This document shows, piece after piece, positions 32,892-35,739 of a stretch of 35,739 nt of DNA. The DNA is taken from the NCBI GenBank assembly GCA_030697365.1, contig JAUYQH010000101.1, positions 1-35,739 of the forward strand, in the 5' to 3' direction. Numbering within the stretch: position 1 is the first letter of the stretch; every line of letters starts with the position of its first letter. The notes beneath the pieces were generated by a model. That model was not told the origin of the DNA. It saw only the letters and a program-made list of their open reading frames with translations, and ran no database searches. Source of the DNA: Novosphingobium sp. GTDB lineage: Bacteria > Pseudomonadota > Alphaproteobacteria > Sphingomonadales > Sphingomonadaceae. Made by a program: the position numbers and the translations under genes.

Positions 32892-32905
32892 TGACGACGT
32901 CGTCA
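32892..32905. promoter_or_regulatory. LacI-family operator 2 (14-bp palindrome)
   Basis: TGACGACGTCGTCA repeats the core of operator 1 exactly. The centres are 22 bp apart, close to two helical turns, so two regulator dimers would sit on the same DNA face. TTGAC at its left edge could double as a -35 element for the regulator gene, which would allow self-repression. Confidence 0.85.
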
Positions 32906-32972
32906 TTTTAATTTCCTTTGCCGAAGGCTCGTGCCATATAGCGCGCTCAAACCGACAGGATCCGAGGACATA

Positions 32973-33989
32973 TTGGTTAGCATCAGGGACGTTGCGGCGC
33001 TCGCCGGGGTTTCAAACAAGACGGTGTCTCGGGTCGTGAACCGCGAGCCGAACGTCAAACCCGCTATGATCAAGCGGGTCAGCGCGGCGATCGATCAGTT
33101 GGGCTACATTCCCAACCAGGCGGCCAGGCTCGTTCGGACCAACCGATCGAGGATCGTCGGCGTCGTCACCGACGTGGTGTCCACCACGCCGAAGTCGGTC
33201 GAGTTGATCCACGGCATTCAGGACGCCATCGGCAAAACGGAATACAGCCTGCTCATTGCCAACACAGGCAACGATCCGGCGACCGAGGCGAAGATCTGGC
33301 GCACCTATCGCGAGCAGCGGATCGATGGCGTGCTCTACGTCACCATGTATCATCGGGAAGTCGATTTCGATCCTTCTACCCACGGGATCGCCACAGTGCT
33401 GGTGAATTGCTTCACGGATCCGGCACGGAGTGTTCCAGCCACCGTACCGGACGATTACCAGGGACAATACGACGCCACGTGCCACGCCATCGCCTGCGGC
33501 CACGAACGGATCGGTTATGTTACGCTCAATCCGCTGATCCTTGCCGCCAGGCTCAGGGGGCAGGGATATCGCGACGCCATGGAGGCCCACGGTCTCCCCA
33601 TCCAGTCCGAATGGATCGTGCCCGGCGTTGCCGGCCCGCTGGACAACGACAGGTTGTGCGCCTTCGACGCAGCCAAACGCATCCTGTCGCTCTCCGCAGC
33701 CGAGCGACCGACCCTGCTGCTGGCGGGTAACGACGAGATTGCGATGCAGTGCCTGTTCGCCGCGCACGCGCTCGGCCTGAAGGTTCCGGCGGATATCGCG
33801 ATCATCGGATTCGACGATTTCCGCATCATTTCAGACCAAGTAGTCCCGCGCCTCACCACGGTTGCCCTGCCCTACTACGACATTGGTGCCCGGGCTGCCG
33901 AACGGCTGCTTGCCATGATCTCTGGCGCGCCGGTGGAGTACGGCATCGAGACGGTTGCGTGTCCTATCGTGCCAGGGGGCACGACCTGA
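32973..33989 (+). CDS. LacI-family transcriptional regulator of the sugar locus
   Basis: This 338-residue regulator begins with the LacI helix-turn-helix (SIRDVAALAGVSNKTVSRVVN) and hinge (YIPNQAARLVR), followed by a periplasmic-binding-protein-like effector domain ending in PIVPGG. TTG 32973 was chosen because GAGG precedes it by five bases and MVSIRDVA then begins the protein as in homologues. A GTG at 32931 would add 14 residues. The twin operators just upstream are its probable targets. The effector is likely a fructose-containing sugar, by context only. It converges on the second GH32 gene, 18 bp away. Confidence 0.93.
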   Translation: MVSIRDVAALAGVSNKTVSRVVNREPNVKPAMIKRVSAAIDQLGYIPNQAARLVRTNRSRIVGVVTDVVSTTPKSVELIHGIQDAIGKTEYSLLIANTGNDPATEAKIWRTYREQRIDGVLYVTMYHREVDFDPSTHGIATVLVNCFTDPARSVPATVPDDYQGQYDATCHAIACGHERIGYVTLNPLILAARLRGQGYRDAMEAHGLPIQSEWIVPGVAGPLDNDRLCAFDAAKRILSLSAAERPTLLLAGNDEIAMQCLFAAHALGLKVPADIAIIGFDDFRIISDQVVPRLTTVALPYYDIGARAAERLLAMISGAPVEYGIETVACPIVPGGTT

Positions 33990-34007
33990 GCTGGCGGGCG
34001 GGAGGAC

Positions 34008-35738
34008 TCAGTCGTCGAAACTGTAATCGATCTTCATCGGCTTCATGGTCCAGACTTCGACCCCCTCGGCAGTCACCGCACCTTCGGCAAAAATTCCCAG
34101 GCCGGTCGCATCCCGGCGAGTGGGATAGACCCGGAACGAAAAGGCTGCGCCGTTGCCGATGAAGACATCGACCACCGAGCCGTCCACGAACACATGCCAA
34201 TCGGCCGGCTCGCCGTAGATGCTTTCGTCGTAGGTGCCCTGGAGGATCGCGGGACCTTCCATTTCAGCGGACAGCGTCGATTTGCTCTTGTCCACGACAA
34301 CTCTGGAGTTGGCACGGTCATAGACGATGCGAGTGGCCTCGGCACCATCGGGCGAGGCGGCGAGAACGATCCCGAACACGCCGCGCTGGCCCGGCGTGAA
34401 CCGGACCTTGAACTCGGCCTGGGGGCCCGCGTCCGCGATCAACGTGGCGCCGCGATAGGATGCGGATGCGAAGACCTTCGGCGGCCCCTCGCGTAAGCCT
34501 GCCAAGGCACGCAGGGGCCGCTGGCCAAGGGCCCGGCCGTCCGCAACCAGATACCATTCCCGGGGCAGCGAGAATGTGTGCGCCCAGCCGGCGTCTTCCT
34601 GGGCTTGCGGTGTGCGGCGTTCGTCGACGATCCCGATCGCCGCCAAGGTCCCGTCCGGCTGACGCGCCACTGCCGGTGAGAGGTGACCGGGCACCAGGTC
34701 CAGGTTGCGCGGCCTAGTTGTCGCCGGGGCGAACCGTTCGTTTTCCCAGTTCCCCAGCCAGTAGACCCCGCGCGTCGCCATGTCGCCGTATTTGGTCACG
34801 GCCCCTCCGATCGGATTGACCAAAAGGATTCGGTGGCCCGATATTTCCTCGAACACCGGCATTTCCCAGATTGCCGAGCCGATATCCATCTTTGGGTACG
34901 GCACGTTGCTGAAGTCTCCGACGCGCTCCCAGCAGCTCTTGCCGTTCCGGACCGTGCAGCGGTAATGATCCAGCCCTCCTCCGCTCTTCAGCGCGGCGCC
35001 GATGATCATGTGCCAGACACCGTTTTCCTTCCACAGATAGGGGTCGCGGAAGTCCTGCACGTTGCTGGCATCGAGGACCGGGCCCAGCTTCTTCCAATAT
35101 CGCAAGCCAGGGTCTTCGCTGACGGCGACCGAGATGCCCGGGTTGTAGGCGGGCCCATGGTTGACGCTGGTGTAATAGGCAAAGGCCTTGCCGCCCTCGA
35201 CAATGACGTCTCCGGACCAGATGCCCTTCTGGTCGAAGCCGAAGTCGCGGGTCTGCAATTCGGGCTGAAGCGCGTCGCGATGGTGCGTCCAGTTGACCAG
35301 ATCGGCGCTCGACATGTGCCCCCAGTGCATCTGCGTCTTGAACGGACCGTTGGGAGTACGCTGGTAGAAGAGATGATACCTTCCGCCCGACACGACCAGA
35401 CCATGTGGCTCGTTCGTCCAGTTTGCGGGCGGCATCGCATGAAACCTCGGCCGCAAGTGATCTGCGGCAAAGCGGCTTTCCGGCACCGCAAGCGAAGCAT
35501 TCACTCCAGGCAGGTGCACGATGTCGGAAAGGCGAGCGATCTCCGCCTTCTCCAGGGCCCGGGTGGTTACTTGGACGTCGTCGTAAGCCGCGTTGATCCC
35601 GTTGATGTTGAAAACGAGCATCGGTACGGGCCGCCAACTGCCCGCCAAGGTAAATGGGGTGTCCGCCGGTACGAAATCGGCCGGCTTCCCTGCGCCGCCC
35701 TCGCCCACCACCTGCCCGTTCAAGGCCAGGCGTTGCAA
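34008..35738 (-). CDS. GH32 enzyme with Glu in place of the nucleophile Asp, 5' end outside window
   Basis: The visible 576 residues lack the N-terminus; the TTG at the edge is not a convincing start. Residues about 1-72 resemble a jelly-roll/LamG domain ending ALEKAEIARL, then comes a GH32 propeller (about 95-400) and a C-terminal beta-sandwich with FVDGSVVDVFIG. The motif normally WMNDPNG reads WTNEPHG here, so the nucleophile position is Glu110 (GAG at 35409-35411). FRDP (Asp232) and WEMP (Glu292, acid/base) are intact. It may be a divergent fructosidase or transferase of changed rate or specificity, probably exported, though the signal peptide is not in view. Confidence 0.88.
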   Translation of the reverse strand: MQRLALNGQVVGEGGAGKPADFVPADTPFTLAGSWRPVPMLVFNINGINAAYDDVQVTTRALEKAEIARLSDIVHLPGVNASLAVPESRFAADHLRPRFHAMPPANWTNEPHGLVVSGGRYHLFYQRTPNGPFKTQMHWGHMSSADLVNWTHHRDALQPELQTRDFGFDQKGIWSGDVIVEGGKAFAYYTSVNHGPAYNPGISVAVSEDPGLRYWKKLGPVLDASNVQDFRDPYLWKENGVWHMIIGAALKSGGGLDHYRCTVRNGKSCWERVGDFSNVPYPKMDIGSAIWEMPVFEEISGHRILLVNPIGGAVTKYGDMATRGVYWLGNWENERFAPATTRPRNLDLVPGHLSPAVARQPDGTLAAIGIVDERRTPQAQEDAGWAHTFSLPREWYLVADGRALGQRPLRALAGLREGPPKVFASASYRGATLIADAGPQAEFKVRFTPGQRGVFGIVLAASPDGAEATRIVYDRANSRVVVDKSKSTLSAEMEGPAILQGTYDESIYGEPADWHVFVDGSVVDVFIGNGAAFSFRVYPTRRDATGLGIFAEGAVTAEGVEVWTMKPMKIDYSFDD

Positions 35739-35739
35739 G

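Noticed and set aside
33986..34011. CTGAG...CTCAG inverted repeat between the LacI gene and the second GH32 gene, as a bidirectional terminator
   Set aside because: The stem is only five pairs, the spacer is 16 bases and no T run follows on either strand.
1..35739. CRISPR arrays, insertion sequences and rRNA genes
   Set aside because: No regularly spaced repeats, no transposase motifs with terminal inverted repeats and no rRNA-like segments were seen on reading through the window.

Overview
The window looks like a chromosomal segment of a GC-rich alphaproteobacterium, most probably a member of the Sphingomonadales. The main evidence is the gene order dusB-ntrB-ntrC-ntrY-ntrX-hfq-hflX, a double-length Hfq with two Sm domains in one chain (known from Novosphingobium and relatives), a fused ispDF gene, and a TonB-dependent receptor serving a sugar locus.

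Left part (about 225-14135), housekeeping: a beta-carbonic anhydrase, lipA, a ubiquinone-binding START-like gene, a stand-alone CinA/PncC deamidase, ispDF, then dusB followed by two nitrogen/redox-type two-component pairs (NtrB/NtrC and NtrY/NtrX), tandem Hfq, the GTPase HflX and the nucleotide pyrophosphohydrolase MazG.

Middle part (about 14257-22275, all minus strand): a tightly packed probable operon read from right to left. It holds a lytic transglycosylase, a SPOR/RlpA-like lipoprotein-type gene, a D-Ala-D-Ala carboxypeptidase, tmk, holB, metG, tatD, an MBL-fold hydrolase and a 60-residue membrane protein. Many junctions are 4-base start-stop overlaps, most with GTG starts.

A tRNA-Ser(UGA) gene at 22384-22473 marks the border to an accessory region. 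Just beyond it lie the N-terminal scrap of a tyrosine integrase, a small CxxC/CxxC protein and an SOS-response-associated peptidase gene broken by two frameshifts. This is the usual picture of a decayed integration at a tRNA.

Right part (23712-35738): a fructan or sucrose utilisation locus. A LacI-type regulator is divergent from a TonB-dependent receptor, and two near-identical perfect palindromes spaced 22 bp apart lie between them. Downstream of the receptor on the minus strand come a fructokinase with most of its middle deleted, a lipoprotein sugar-binding protein, two permeases and an ATPase of a CUT1 ABC importer, and a cytoplasmic-looking GH32 fructosidase. A second, larger GH32 enzyme with an N-terminal jelly-roll-like part runs off the right edge. 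It has Glu where family 32 normally has its Asp nucleophile. The inferred scheme is outer-membrane uptake of short fructans by the receptor, inner-membrane import by the ABC system, cleavage by GH32, and control by the LacI protein. The locus appears partly decayed because its own kinase is broken.
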